The position numbers and the translations under genes are program-made. From positions 220,244-284,243 of the forward strand of contig NZ_MDGT01000005.1 in the NCBI RefSeq assembly GCF_001870515.1: a stretch of DNA of 64,000 nt. Direction: 5' to 3'. The notes below the pieces were generated by a model. The model made no database searches, was not told the DNA's origin, and saw only the letters and a list, made by a program, of their open reading frames with translations. This document shows positions 7,917 to 16,960 of the stretch, piece by piece; the stretch's first letter is position 1; each line of letters begins with the position of its first letter. The stretch is from Idiomarina sp. MD25a. GTDB lineage: Bacteria; Pseudomonadota; Gammaproteobacteria; Enterobacterales; Alteromonadaceae.

Positions 7917-9344
7917 TTACTGCTGTTGCAACGCTTGTAAAACAGGTAGCTCAGTTCCATTTAAAACAAACTTGCCGTCCTTAAGCGTAACCTTTGTCAC
8001 ATAAGCGTCTTCTTGTTCTGTCAAGAAACCTTGTTGCATAAAGGTAGAGATAACCAAAGGTGCTTGCTGCTCAGCAATCTGCTGCATTTGTACAGGATCC
8101 TGCTGTGCCGGTGGCAACTGTGTCCGTAACTGCATAAGGATTTGCTTTTGCGCTAACCATAACGCAACAGGCTTTTCGATACGCATATTGGCTTCACTAT
8201 TTACATGTGAGAACCAGAACGCTTGGTCATCAATCGGATCGGGCAATTGCTCGATATCAGCAAGCTGCATAAACATATCAGCGTTCATGTCGCCCTGTTC
8301 AAGGGAAGCGCTCAGCTGGTCGATCTTAAAGCTCGGATTGTCGTCGATAATTTTAGGTAGCTGCTGAATAAAAAATTCACTTTGTTGTTCGAGTAATTTA
8401 GCAGGGTCTGTTCCATCTTGCGCTGAAGCAAACTGTTGAAATGCTTCAAGCACACTGGTATCAAGATCATCCATCGACATATTGAATACGAGGTCATTTG
8501 CAGTAAACGACTCAGAGGAAACAGACTCAAGCCCCTGCTTAATTAAGATACTCGCCGTATTTTGCTCTTCATCAATAATTGAGGTACTGGTTAGCTGGTA
8601 GTTACTCAAAATCAAAGGTTGAATCATTTCAACATCTTCAAAAGAGACTTCTTTAATCGAGAAAGATGAGTCACCACCATAAACGCTTCCGGCCAAAAGG
8701 CTCGCTAATGACGCTTGCGCATCAACCTGTAAATTGAGGTCTGACATTTTAAACCGTGCTTGGTCACCAACAGCGAACGTCATATTCTTAAAGCCACCTG
8801 TATAAACCACTCGCTCTTGCTCAACGGTTCCGTGCCCTTCATAGCCAGAAAAGTTGAATGCTACACCGTCTGCGTTTTCGGCAGCAGTCAGTTCTGGCAT
8901 CCAGTCATGATAATCAGCTCCGCCGAATAGCCCGACTGAGCCCGTCATTTGATAAATTGGTGTACCGTCTTCCCACTCAACGTATTCCTGTAAATCGTTG
9001 CCATCAAAGCTCAGTTTCCACGCCGCCAGACCAACACCTGGGCTGTATTGAGTCAACAACAAGCCATGCTGTGCCGAGAAATCGAGCTCTGCTTCAATGG
9101 TTTCTGGCAATTCATCATTGTCAGCAGCCATACTCGCTAGATCGATGGTTACACGCACCACCGCTGATGAAGTAAAGTAATCTTTTTCGTAACTAACAAC
9201 TTCAGCAGCGTAAGCAGGTTGCGCATCGAGCGCAGCTACTTGCTTCTTAAAGTTCGTTTCTAGTGCGCTTCCTGTAAAGTATGGGCTCACAGCAAATGCG
9301 GCCGCAACGATAACGGCGCCACCCAAAAGTGCTTTTTTACTCAT
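7917..9344 (-). CDS. DUF945 (YdgA-like) family protein
   Basis: A 475-residue protein with an N-terminal signal or membrane anchor (KKALLGGAVIVAAAFAVSPY), then the region typical of DUF945/YdgA: TGSALETNFKKQVAALDAQP, a YEKDYFTSSAVVRVTI-like strand, and a C-terminal region rich in Gln ending VLQALQQQ. E. coli YdgA is 502 residues, of unknown biochemical function, probably on the inner-membrane periplasmic face. I chose the ATG at 9344 because the signal sequence starts there; the upstream TTG-type extension adds 20 charged residues. It is divergent from the ycaO-like gene. Its terminator lies well downstream at 7729-7750. Confidence 0.82.
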   Translation of the reverse strand: MSKKALLGGAVIVAAAFAVSPYFTGSALETNFKKQVAALDAQPAYAAEVVSYEKDYFTSSAVVRVTIDLASMAADNDELPETIEAELDFSAQHGLLLTQYSPGVGLAAWKLSFDGNDLQEYVEWEDGTPIYQMTGSVGLFGGADYHDWMPELTAAENADGVAFNFSGYEGHGTVEQERVVYTGGFKNMTFAVGDQARFKMSDLNLQVDAQASLASLLAGSVYGGDSSFSIKEVSFEDVEMIQPLILSNYQLTSTSIIDEEQNTASILIKQGLESVSSESFTANDLVFNMSMDDLDTSVLEAFQQFASAQDGTDPAKLLEQQSEFFIQQLPKIIDDNPSFKIDQLSASLEQGDMNADMFMQLADIEQLPDPIDDQAFWFSHVNSEANMRIEKPVALWLAQKQILMQLRTQLPPAQQDPVQMQQIAEQQAPLVISTFMQQGFLTEQEDAYVTKVTLKDGKFVLNGTELPVLQALQQQ

Positions 9345-9526
9345 ATTTGTCTCGCGTTTATTATCAGAAATTATTGTAATTATTTTGTTATCAGTGTATC
9401 GCATTCGCTAGCGCCGTGCATTAGGAAATATCTGAAAATTTCATGACTTTCACCATGACGTAGGAAATAAAACACGCGATAATGGCGGCTTTGTTTTATC
9501 AATTAAGCCAATCAGGTCGAAGCGCT

Positions 9527-11716
9527 ATGGAAATCAAAGTTAATTTTTTAGAAAATCTCAAACTCGAAGCTAAGTTTGACGATTTCACCGTTATTGCCGA
9601 TCAGCCTATTCGTTATAAAGGCGACGGCTCTGCGCCTAGCCCATTCGACTATTTTCTCGCATCATCAGCCTTGTGCGCGGCATACTTCATTCGCTTGTAC
9701 TGTAATGCGCGCGATATTCCGACGGAGCATATTCGGTTATCGCAAAACAATATCGTCGATCCCGAAGACCGCTATAACCAGATCTTTAAAATTCAGGTCG
9801 AACTCCCAGAGGATATTTCGGACAAAGACCGCCAAGGTATTCTCAGAGCCGTCGAGCGCTGTACTGTCAAACGTGTGGTACAAACTGAACCTGATTTTCA
9901 GATTGAGGCCGTCGATAACCTCGACGACAGCGCTCAAGCACTCTTGATGGGGGCGCCTGACGGCGATCATACGACCTTTATTAAAGGCAAAGATTTACCC
10001 CTAGAGCAAACTATCGCCAACATGACTCAAATACTGGCTGACTTGGGCATGAAAATCGAGATCGCTTCTTGGCGTAATATCGTGCCTAACGTGTGGTCTC
10101 TGCATGTGCGTGATGCCGCATCACCGATGTGCTTTACCAACGGCAAAGGCGCGACTAAAGAAGCCGCCTTGTGCTCTGCGTTAGGTGAGTTCATCGAACG
10201 CCTCAACTGTAACTTCTTTTATAACGACCAGTACTTTGGTGAAGAGATTGCGCAAAGCGAGTTTGTCCATTATCCCAACGAACGTTGGTTTGAGCTCACC
10301 GAGGACGACAGCTTACCTAGCGGCATTTTAGACGACTATACACGTGCTATTTATGACCCTGAAAACGAGTTAGCTGGCTCGAATTTAATCGACACCAACT
10401 CCGGTAATATCGAACGCGGTATTTGTGCGCTACCGTTTAAGCGTCACTCGGATGGTGAAACGGTGTACTTCCCTTCTAACTTAATCGAAAACCTGTACTT
10501 AAGTAACGGCATGAGCGCCGGTAATACGCTTGACGAAGCGGTTGTCCAATGCCTATCTGAAATATTCGAACGCGCCGTCAAGCGCGAAATTATCGAAAAT
10601 GAAATCGCATTGCCTGACGTACCGGACACCGTTCTTGAGCGCTTTCCCAAACTCGTAGAAGGCATCAAGGGACTAGAAGAGCAAGGCTATCCCGTATTAG
10701 TAAAAGACGCCTCGCTAGGCGGTCAATTTCCTGTAGCCTGTGTCACTCTGATGAACCCTCGCACCGGTGGTGTGTTTGCCTCGTTTGGTGCGCATCCCAG
10801 CTTAGAAGTTGCTCTTGAGCGCAGTCTCACCGAACTTTTACAAGGTCGCAGCTTTGAAGGATTAAACGACTTACCTGCGCCGACTTTTAACCAAATGGCT
10901 GTCACCGAGCCCAATAACTTTGTCGAACACTTTATCGACTCATCAGGTGTAGTGTCGTGGCGTTTCTTCAGCGCACGTTCAGAATATGAATTCGTCGATT
11001 GGGACTTTTCTGGCTCAAATCATGAGGAAGTGAATACCTTGTTTGGGATCCTTTCTGATTTAGGCAAAGAGGCCTATGTCGCCGTTTATGACGAACTGGG
11101 CGCACCGGCATGTCGTATTCTCGTGCCAGGTTATTCAGAAGTGTATCCCGTAGAAGACTTGATCTGGGATAACACCAACGTCGCACTGCAGTTCCGCGAA
11201 GATATTTTAAACCTTCACCGTCTCGGTGATGATGCCCTTGCCGATTTAGTCGAGCGTTTAGAGGAAAGCCAGCTTGATAACTACATGGACATCATCACGC
11301 TGATCGGTATTGAGTTTGATGAGAATACAGTGTGGGGTCAGCTCACGATCCTAGAGCTTAAATTGCTTATCTATCTTGCGTTAGGCGAACATGCGCTCGC
11401 TTTAGAGCATGTGGAAATGTTCCTACAATACAACGACAACACCGTTGAACGCGTCTTATTCTATCGCGCCGTGGAAGCCCTTCTTGAGGTGGAACTCGAC
11501 GAAGAACTCGAGCGTAGCGACTTTATTTATAACTTCCGCCGCATGTTCGGCGATAAAACCATGGATGCAGTCGAAGGTTCCGTCGATGGAAGCGTGCGTT
11601 TTCATGGTTTGACACCCACCGACATGAATTTAACCGGGCTCGATCGTCACTTGCGCTTGATTGAAAGTTATAAAAAACTACATGCTGCTCGAGCGCGCGT
11701 TGCTACAACACGCTAG
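9527..11716 (+). CDS. ycaO: OsmC domain/YcaO domain fusion protein
   Basis: A 729-residue protein. Residues 1-~130 are an OsmC-like domain with two cysteines, C50 (in ASSALCAAYF) and C112 (in VERCTVKRVV), in the places of the OsmC peroxidatic pair. From ~150 onward it follows E. coli YcaO closely: WRNIVPNVWSLHVRD, CFTNGKGATKEAALCSALGE, RGICALPF, SNGMSAGNTLDEA, SFGAHPSLEVALERSLTELL. It ends with a YcaO-type helical C-terminal region. YcaO proteins activate amide carbonyls with ATP; E. coli YcaO is linked to RimO modification of ribosomal protein S12. I chose the ATG at 9527 (MEIKVNF) because the OsmC fold starts there. A GATAAT -10-like element at 9478-9483 overlaps the alternative upstream ATG, supporting this choice. 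Confidence 0.9.
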   Translation: MEIKVNFLENLKLEAKFDDFTVIADQPIRYKGDGSAPSPFDYFLASSALCAAYFIRLYCNARDIPTEHIRLSQNNIVDPEDRYNQIFKIQVELPEDISDKDRQGILRAVERCTVKRVVQTEPDFQIEAVDNLDDSAQALLMGAPDGDHTTFIKGKDLPLEQTIANMTQILADLGMKIEIASWRNIVPNVWSLHVRDAASPMCFTNGKGATKEAALCSALGEFIERLNCNFFYNDQYFGEEIAQSEFVHYPNERWFELTEDDSLPSGILDDYTRAIYDPENELAGSNLIDTNSGNIERGICALPFKRHSDGETVYFPSNLIENLYLSNGMSAGNTLDEAVVQCLSEIFERAVKREIIENEIALPDVPDTVLERFPKLVEGIKGLEEQGYPVLVKDASLGGQFPVACVTLMNPRTGGVFASFGAHPSLEVALERSLTELLQGRSFEGLNDLPAPTFNQMAVTEPNNFVEHFIDSSGVVSWRFFSARSEYEFVDWDFSGSNHEEVNTLFGILSDLGKEAYVAVYDELGAPACRILVPGYSEVYPVEDLIWDNTNVALQFREDILNLHRLGDDALADLVERLEESQLDNYMDIITLIGIEFDENTVWGQLTILELKLLIYLALGEHALALEHVEMFLQYNDNTVERVLFYRAVEALLEVELDEELERSDFIYNFRRMFGDKTMDAVEGSVDGSVRFHGLTPTDMNLTGLDRHLRLIESYKKLHAARARVATTR

Positions 11717-11736
11717 GTAGTCTCAACTGTCAACCG

Positions 11737-11758
11737 AGCCGGCTTCATTAAGCCGGCT
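11737..11758 (+). terminator. Rho-independent terminator after the OsmC-YcaO gene
   Basis: The stem AGCCGGCTT (11737-11745) with AAGCCGGCT (11750-11758) encloses CATT and is followed by TTTTT. It is 21 bases past the stop codon. Confidence 0.9.
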
Positions 11759-11804
11759 TTTTTGTTGGTTGCAATTAAATGTTACATTTATTAGTCATTA
11801 TTAA

Positions 11805-11834
11805 TTTACATTCTAATATGACATGAGGTATAAA
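11805..11834 (+). promoter_or_regulatory. Candidate sigma-70 promoter for the outer-membrane barrel gene
   Basis: TTTACA at 11805-11810 and TATAAA at 11829-11834 are separated by 18 bases. They would start a transcript about 25 bases ahead of the ATG at 11866. Confidence 0.45.
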
Positions 11835-11865
11835 TAACCCAAATCTGTCCAACAGGATGTTTATA

Positions 11866-12453
11866 ATGAAAAGACTTTTAGCTTCTTCTGCACTTGCTTC
11901 GATGGTGCTTTTTTCTAACGCCGCGCTCGCACAAAATGCCGACGAAAAGCCTAATTATGATTTTATTGGCGCTGGCTACGCTCACGAGTCAAGTTATAAC
12001 GATGGTTATCTTCTAGAATTCGAAAAGTCACTGACAGATCGATTTTTTATCAGTGCCGACTATCGCAGCTTGGAAAATGACGGCGAGGGCAATGTAGACT
12101 TGAACAACAAGCTACTTTTTGCTGACGTTGGCTATAAAGTATTCCAATACAACATGCTTGATGTATATGCCAAAGCCGGTGTGGCAAACTATAAATCTGA
12201 ACTGACGATGCCGCAAAATAGTTTTGACAATGACGATACTGGTTGGCATGCAGCCATTGGTGCGCGCGCTCGTATAACCAGTTGGTTCGAAGTCGATTTC
12301 AATATCGGTATGGCCGACGTATTCGACAACACACAGGATACCATGCGCATAACAACACGTTTCTACGCAACCGATAGACTCTCGGTGGCTCTTCAAGCTG
12401 ACTCATTCGACGCTTTCGACACCCTTGGTCTGTCTGTGCGCTACTCATTTTAA
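11866..12453 (+). CDS. Small outer-membrane beta-barrel protein
   Basis: A 195-residue secreted protein with signal peptide KRLLASSALASMVLFSNAALA. The mature part shows eight alternating amphipathic stretches (YDFIGAGYAHE, YLLEFEKSL, FFISADYRSL, KLLFADVGYKVF, LDVYAKAGVANY, WHAAIGARARI, FEVDFNIGMAD, TLGLSVRYSF) and ends in Phe, the usual C-terminal barrel signal. This suggests an 8-strand OmpX/OmpW-size barrel. I recognise no named family. The ATG at 11866 has AGGA 8 bases upstream; the ATG at 11857 is too close to it. It has its own likely promoter and sits 162 bases before the CsgG-like lipoprotein gene. Confidence 0.72.
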   Translation: MKRLLASSALASMVLFSNAALAQNADEKPNYDFIGAGYAHESSYNDGYLLEFEKSLTDRFFISADYRSLENDGEGNVDLNNKLLFADVGYKVFQYNMLDVYAKAGVANYKSELTMPQNSFDNDDTGWHAAIGARARITSWFEVDFNIGMADVFDNTQDTMRITTRFYATDRLSVALQADSFDAFDTLGLSVRYSF

Positions 12454-12615
12454 GTAGCACACTGTCGGGCTCAGTCAATCTCACTGAGCCCTAATTTGCC
12501 TCATAGTATACCCATTCTTCCGTGATTTCTGACTTCAAAGTCATCCTACTCGAGTTGTACCTTTTTCCTTAATTACCAAAATTAACCTGTCAATTATCAC
12601 AACAGTCGTCAGGTC

Positions 12616-13416
12616 ATGAAGAATCAACTTAATCAATCTCTTATTGCTTGCATTTTTAGCGTGTCTTTAACCGCGTGTGTCAGTACCAACCCCAGTTTAG
12701 GCGGCAGTTCTGGAAACAACATTACGGGAGCTGCCGGCGGAGCGCAAAGTCAGGGCGAGAACAAAGCGTTGGAACGCTGCGAGGCACCGCTGGGAACACT
12801 ATCTATTTACGAAGATACAAACGAAAATTGGTGGTATGACTATCGCCGCATGTATCCCAAGCTGGGCACAACCGTACCGCTCATACGTGTCATGATTCAA
12901 CAGTCAAACTGCTTCGTTATCGTTGAACGAGGTAAAGCAATGCAAGCACTCCAGACCGAGCGCGCCCTCATGGAAAGCGGCGAACTACGCCAGCAAAGTA
13001 ACTTTGGCAAAGGTCAACTGGTTGCCGCAGACTACACGGTCAGCCCCTCCATTCAATTCTCCGAGAGTGGGACACAAAATGTAGGTGGCTTATTGGGCGG
13101 TTGGGTTGGCGTAGTTGCCGGAGGGCTCTCGAGTAATGAAGCAGCGACCACATTGCTGCTGGTTGATAACCGCTCTGGTGTACAAGTATCGGCGGCGGCG
13201 GGTAACGCCAAGAATTGGGACTTCAGTGCCTTTGGTGGCGTTTTCTCAGGCTTGCTTGCAGGTGTTGGTGGCTATACGGATACACCTGAGGGAAAGGTTA
13301 TTTCAGCCGCATTCATGGACTCCTATAACAATATGGTCAAGGCATTAAAAAACTACCGTGCACAAAATGTTGCGGGAGGCCTCGGTCGTGGCGGCGCACT
13401 GGGTGTAAACGACTAA
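12616..13416 (+). CDS. CsgG/HfaB-like lipoprotein
   Basis: A 266-residue predicted lipoprotein: signal peptide followed by the lipobox LTAC with the modified Cys at ~21. The body carries CsgG-like features: LIRVMIQQSNCFVIVERGKAM, MQALQTERALMESGELR, AADYTVSPSIQFSE, then glycine-rich GGLLGGWVGVVAGG and TTLLLVDNRSGVQVSAAAG. CsgG proteins form outer-membrane pores that export curli. No other curli gene is adjacent, and many CsgG-domain lipoproteins are not curli exporters. A 12-bp inverted repeat follows the stop. Function beyond a periplasm-facing outer-membrane lipoprotein is unknown. Confidence 0.75.
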   Translation: MKNQLNQSLIACIFSVSLTACVSTNPSLGGSSGNNITGAAGGAQSQGENKALERCEAPLGTLSIYEDTNENWWYDYRRMYPKLGTTVPLIRVMIQQSNCFVIVERGKAMQALQTERALMESGELRQQSNFGKGQLVAADYTVSPSIQFSESGTQNVGGLLGGWVGVVAGGLSSNEAATTLLLVDNRSGVQVSAAAGNAKNWDFSAFGGVFSGLLAGVGGYTDTPEGKVISAAFMDSYNNMVKALKNYRAQNVAGGLGRGGALGVND

Positions 13417-13424
13417 TATTGTTG

Positions 13425-13457
13425 ATAACAGCGGCTTGTTCATCAAGTCGCTGTTAT
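13425..13457. terminator. Hairpin between convergent CsgG-like and EamA genes
   Basis: ATAACAGCGGCTTG (13425-13438) pairs with CAAGTCGCTGTTAT (13444-13457) over 14 positions with one G-T wobble, and the right arm includes the EamA stop codon. There is no T-run, so it may act as a weak bidirectional terminator or an RNA 3'-end stabiliser. Confidence 0.55.
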
Positions 13458-14392
13458 GACTGCACAACGGATCGTCTGCGACTCGACTCGATGCTCAGTA
13501 CCGTGACAGAACTTAATATCAGTGCAACGCCAAACACTTGAACCCAAGCTAACACTTCGCCCAAAAATAAAACACCAAATAACGAGGCCGTAATGGGCTC
13601 GGCCATCGCTAAAATCGAAGCGCTGCCCGGCGCAGTATAGTTAAGGCCGACAACATAACAAATGAACGAGACTCCGCCTCCCAAAATCCCAATAGCTAAT
13701 AATAGCGATAAAGACAGTGGCGAAGCGACCTGCCTAATCTCAGCAAAGTCGATCAGCAGCGCCAAAACCAAAGATAGTACAGCAAAAGCAACCGTCAGTA
13801 CCGCCTGCGGGCTACCATGAGGAGTGGCATATTTGAAGCCAAAGACAAACACAGTGTAAGACGCACCGGATAATAACCCCATGATCACGGCTACCCCACT
13901 CACCTTTTCCATATTGAGTGCGTAAGCTTCGGTCAGCAACACAATCCCCACAACGACAAATAAGACAGCTAATCCTTTAGACCAAGAGGGTGTTTCGAGT
14001 CCGAGCAGGAAAGAAATTAAGAAGATAAACACCGGTGCACAATACATTAGTGTTGCAGCCACCGTGACACTTCCCTCAGCAATACTCATGAAGTAAAACG
14101 AGAAGTTACCAGCGACACCCAACCCGGCAACAGTCGACCAAAACCAGAACGAACGATTTAAACGCCCGATGTCACGCCGCGCAAAAATCAACCAAACGCC
14201 GACAAAAGCAAAGCCGAATGTGCCACGACATAGCGCGACCGTCGTTGCACTCCAGCCCTCCTTGAGCAATATGGCCCCCATGCCGCCTGAAATCCCCCAA
14301 CACATCGCAGCAAACCCAACCAACAGCGTACTACGTGCGACCCACTTGCCTGGAAAGGCCAACCGCATAGGTGCATGTAGACGAAATCCCAT
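13454..14392 (-). CDS. EamA/DMT-family membrane transporter
   Basis: A 312-residue membrane protein with about ten hydrophobic helices in two EamA repeats: FAAMCWGISGGMGAILLKE opens the first, and MGLLSGASYTVFVFGFKYAT opens the second, each with the usual small-residue motif. The C-terminal repeat contains the typical AMAEPITASLFGVLFLGE. Members export amino acids or metabolites; no substrate can be assigned. I chose the ATG at 14392 because a perfect AGGAGG lies 6 bases upstream; a longer reading adds a basic, non-hydrophobic 34-residue extension. Confidence 0.88.
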   Translation of the reverse strand: MGFRLHAPMRLAFPGKWVARSTLLVGFAAMCWGISGGMGAILLKEGWSATTVALCRGTFGFAFVGVWLIFARRDIGRLNRSFWFWSTVAGLGVAGNFSFYFMSIAEGSVTVAATLMYCAPVFIFLISFLLGLETPSWSKGLAVLFVVVGIVLLTEAYALNMEKVSGVAVIMGLLSGASYTVFVFGFKYATPHGSPQAVLTVAFAVLSLVLALLIDFAEIRQVASPLSLSLLLAIGILGGGVSFICYVVGLNYTAPGSASILAMAEPITASLFGVLFLGEVLAWVQVFGVALILSSVTVLSIESSRRRSVVQS

Positions 14393-14529
14393 AACTCGCC
14401 TCCTATCAACGAAGTGGCGTGGATATTTAGGATGCCATAGGCGATTGGCGGTGAGCAAATGGGCCAAGTAACGGCGTGACGGATTAGATCTCACATAGCC
14501 ATAAACACAAGAACTGACTTATAGATAAA

Positions 14530-14605
14530 TGGTGGCCCCTCGCAGATTTGAACTGCGGACCAACCGATTATGAGTCGGGTGCTCTAACCACTGAGCTAAG
14601 GGGCC
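14530..14605 (-). tRNA. tRNA-Ile with CAU anticodon (lysidine-modified, reads AUA)
   Basis: The 76-base minus-strand sequence starts GGCCCCTTAGCTCAGTGG, has an anticodon loop CTCATAA (anticodon CAT), a T-loop GTTCAAATC, and an acceptor stem closing to GGGGCC with an encoded CCA end. The acceptor arm GGCCCC and the overall sequence match E. coli ileX/ileY tRNA-Ile2 rather than a tRNA-Met. Its C34 would be converted to lysidine by TilS so that it reads AUA. It lies between the sensor-kinase-like gene and the EamA gene. Confidence 0.95.
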
Positions 14606-14656
14606 ATTTTAGAAGAGAGTTGCTTAGAAAGCGGCGCAAATTATACGAACTTTTTG

Positions 14657-16096
14657 CTAGCTTGTCATCGGTATCTTTAAGATAAATCGAGAGATTTCGC
14701 CGTTTGATTGAAATTCAATCGACCCCTTCAAGCTGCTGACAAGATCTTTAACTAGACGTAATCCATCACCGTATTGCTCCGGTATAACATCGTCAAACCT
14801 AAATAGGTTTTGTTCGACATTACGCTTCACACTAGGGTTTTCGTCGACCATTTCTAGAATCATGTGGTCATCCTGCTTAGCCGCGCGAATAAATATTTCC
14901 CCTTCTTGTGGCCCGAATTTCAACGAGTGAAGAATAAGAATATCGAGTGTAAAGCGCAGCAGGAGCGGGTTTGTACTTATCGTGATATCACCATCGCACA
15001 CCGCCGCTATGGTCTGCCTATCGTTCGCGTGTCGTTGTTGATGAAAATCGGCTAAAGTCCGCGTCCAACGGTTCATATGAACTTCTGCGACAGGCCCCTG
15101 CTTTTTATGGCGCACATCAATCTGCGCAAGTGCTTGGCAAAGATACTCAGCCGCGTCGAGTTCGCGCTGTAGTTTCTCAAATTGGAGCGTCGATGTATCC
15201 GTCACAACCGCAGTGACATCGCGTTGTAATTGCTCAATACGACCGCGGAGCTCTTCAGCGAATGCCAGCGCTGCGCGTCCAACAACTGACAGCTCGTTGA
15301 TTTGCCCTAGCTTAGCTTCGAGTGAGTTGATTGCTCGTTCGGCATTATGTCGCTTTTGACGTGCCTGATATAGCAGCAACAGAAATGGCTGGACGTCATT
15401 GATAACCGTTGTAGTGGGAACAGGCGCAGTTTCATCGTTCAGCTGCTCAGTTAACTTCTCACGCTCTGTCAGCCAACCTTTCTCAAAGTTCCGGTTGAGC
15501 ACCAACAGCATCGTTCCCAGCACGGCAAGCACACCAAAGATGCCAAACGACAACCAAACCAAAGTGTTAGGTAGCAATGAAGTACGCTTCATTAACCAAG
15601 CGGCTAAACCACGATGAGTGTTAATGGGACACGCGACGGTAATCACTGCTGCGTCTTCGGACTGTCGCACAGACGTCAATGTATTCGATTCATCAACCGC
15701 TTGCCGGGACAGTGCGCTGAGTAGAGCCATTTCGGATTGTGGTACATCCGTTTTAATACTAGAGCCGACATAAGTAGGAAAGGCATAACCAAAGAACTCA
15801 CTGGCTACGTGCCAGTAACCGCCTTCAACACCCTGTATTTTGCCGGTCTCGCGGTACATGACCTGTTGTAGTAAGTCGGGGTTATTGACTTGATAGTGGG
15901 GCTCTGCGCCCGAAGGATAGAGTTGCGTGACCTCAGTGATCACGTGGTCACAACTGGCGGTTAAACCTTCCGAAGAACGATTAATCAGCTGCGCCGGCGA
16001 ATACCAAAATGTTAGGCCAATACCGAAAATAGCGATGGCGATGATAATCATCGCCATCAATCGATTCTGGTTACTTATTGAGGAGAGCGAATACAC
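14657..16096 (-). CDS. Degenerate sensor histidine kinase-like membrane protein
   Basis: A 479-residue protein with a membrane helix at ~13-32, a periplasmic domain (~33-175), a second helix at ~177-200, a coiled-coil region, and a C-terminal domain resembling a HATPase_c fold (~375-475). Kinase signatures are weak: the dimerisation helix around RAALAFAEELRGRIEQLQRD has no acceptor His; the N-box position reads LDILILHSLKFGP with His where Asn is expected; the G1 box reads VDENPSV; and only a partial G2, YGDGLRLVKDL, remains. It is probably inactive as a kinase, or a divergent sensor. The GTG start at 16096 has AAGGTGG upstream. No response regulator is adjacent. Confidence 0.65.
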   Translation of the reverse strand: MYSLSSISNQNRLMAMIIIAIAIFGIGLTFWYSPAQLINRSSEGLTASCDHVITEVTQLYPSGAEPHYQVNNPDLLQQVMYRETGKIQGVEGGYWHVASEFFGYAFPTYVGSSIKTDVPQSEMALLSALSRQAVDESNTLTSVRQSEDAAVITVACPINTHRGLAAWLMKRTSLLPNTLVWLSFGIFGVLAVLGTMLLVLNRNFEKGWLTEREKLTEQLNDETAPVPTTTVINDVQPFLLLLYQARQKRHNAERAINSLEAKLGQINELSVVGRAALAFAEELRGRIEQLQRDVTAVVTDTSTLQFEKLQRELDAAEYLCQALAQIDVRHKKQGPVAEVHMNRWTRTLADFHQQRHANDRQTIAAVCDGDITISTNPLLLRFTLDILILHSLKFGPQEGEIFIRAAKQDDHMILEMVDENPSVKRNVEQNLFRFDDVIPEQYGDGLRLVKDLVSSLKGSIEFQSNGEISRFILKIPMTS

Positions 16097-16125
16097 GCGC
16101 CACCTTATCTAAAAATTAAAACACC

Positions 16126-16902
16126 TTAGGGTAGTTTATAGAACTCTTTGGCGTTTTGATAGAATACTTTATCGGTTGCTTCAGAATCATCAAGTGCTTC
16201 GACAATGGTATCGATATCACTTGGCTCAAACCCGCGGTTACTGCGCGTCCCTGGCAAGTCTGTACCAAACATGAGGCAGTCTGGGTTAGTCTTATACAGA
16301 GTCTTGATAGCTTCAGTAATGTTCACTTCCGTGCGTCCGAAACCGCTTGCTTTAATATTAACACCGCCTTCAGCTAACCGGCGCACTTGAGATAAGCCTG
16401 ATTTCGCCATTCCCAAATGATCGACGCTCAACTTTGGCAGTTTCAATAAAGTTGGCACCATGTCATCGAGCTCACGGCTATCGACATAAATTTCTAAATG
16501 CCACCCGGCTAAATCCCAGATACGACGACCGAATTCAACGATACCTTCAATGTCACGGTGAACGCCGCGCTTTAAGTTGACGCGAACGCCGCGAATCCGG
16601 TGTTCGTTGAGTTGCTGAATTTTTTCATCGCTGACACTACCCGGTAATTGGGTAATACCCACATAATTATCACCCAGGTTTCCGAGCGCGGCTTTCAAAT
16701 AACGCTGCTCGAATCCCTGAAAGGAACCTGAAACAATGACGCCGCCCTCAACAGGCATACCCGTTACAAGGCGGTTATAGTCGTCAATGTAAAAAGGCTT
16801 TGGGATGTGACCTTGGTTTTCAATCAACGGAAACGCTTCATCATAAATATGAAGATGCGAGTCTATAATCCGTTTTGGCCAATGTTCACGATTAATTCCC
16901 AT
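16126..16902 (-). CDS. Amidohydrolase-2 family (metal-dependent TIM-barrel) hydrolase
   Basis: A 258-residue protein with the early metal motif IDSHLHIYDEAF (residues ~13-24), a SVDHLGMAKSG stretch carrying a conserved His, and the late metal-binding Asp in LMFGTDLPG. These fit the amidohydrolase_2 group, which includes decarboxylases and lactonases such as 2-pyrone-4,6-dicarboxylate hydrolase. The substrate is unknown. I chose the ATG at 16902 because GGAGG sits 5 bases upstream. The gene lies 58 bases after rpoD and 30 bases before the sensor-like gene, so it may be co-transcribed with both. Confidence 0.8.
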   Translation of the reverse strand: MGINREHWPKRIIDSHLHIYDEAFPLIENQGHIPKPFYIDDYNRLVTGMPVEGGVIVSGSFQGFEQRYLKAALGNLGDNYVGITQLPGSVSDEKIQQLNEHRIRGVRVNLKRGVHRDIEGIVEFGRRIWDLAGWHLEIYVDSRELDDMVPTLLKLPKLSVDHLGMAKSGLSQVRRLAEGGVNIKASGFGRTEVNITEAIKTLYKTNPDCLMFGTDLPGTRSNRGFEPSDIDTIVEALDDSEATDKVFYQNAKEFYKLP

Positions 16903-16960
16903 ACTGCCTCCTTTCTTAGTAACAGAGTCACTCAAATCGAGCCTGAGTGATTACATACGG

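Noticed and set aside
16903-16960. Short inverted repeat CACTCA/TGAGTG between rpoD and the amidohydrolase gene
   Set aside because: A 6-bp stem with a long loop and no T-run; too weak to call a terminator.
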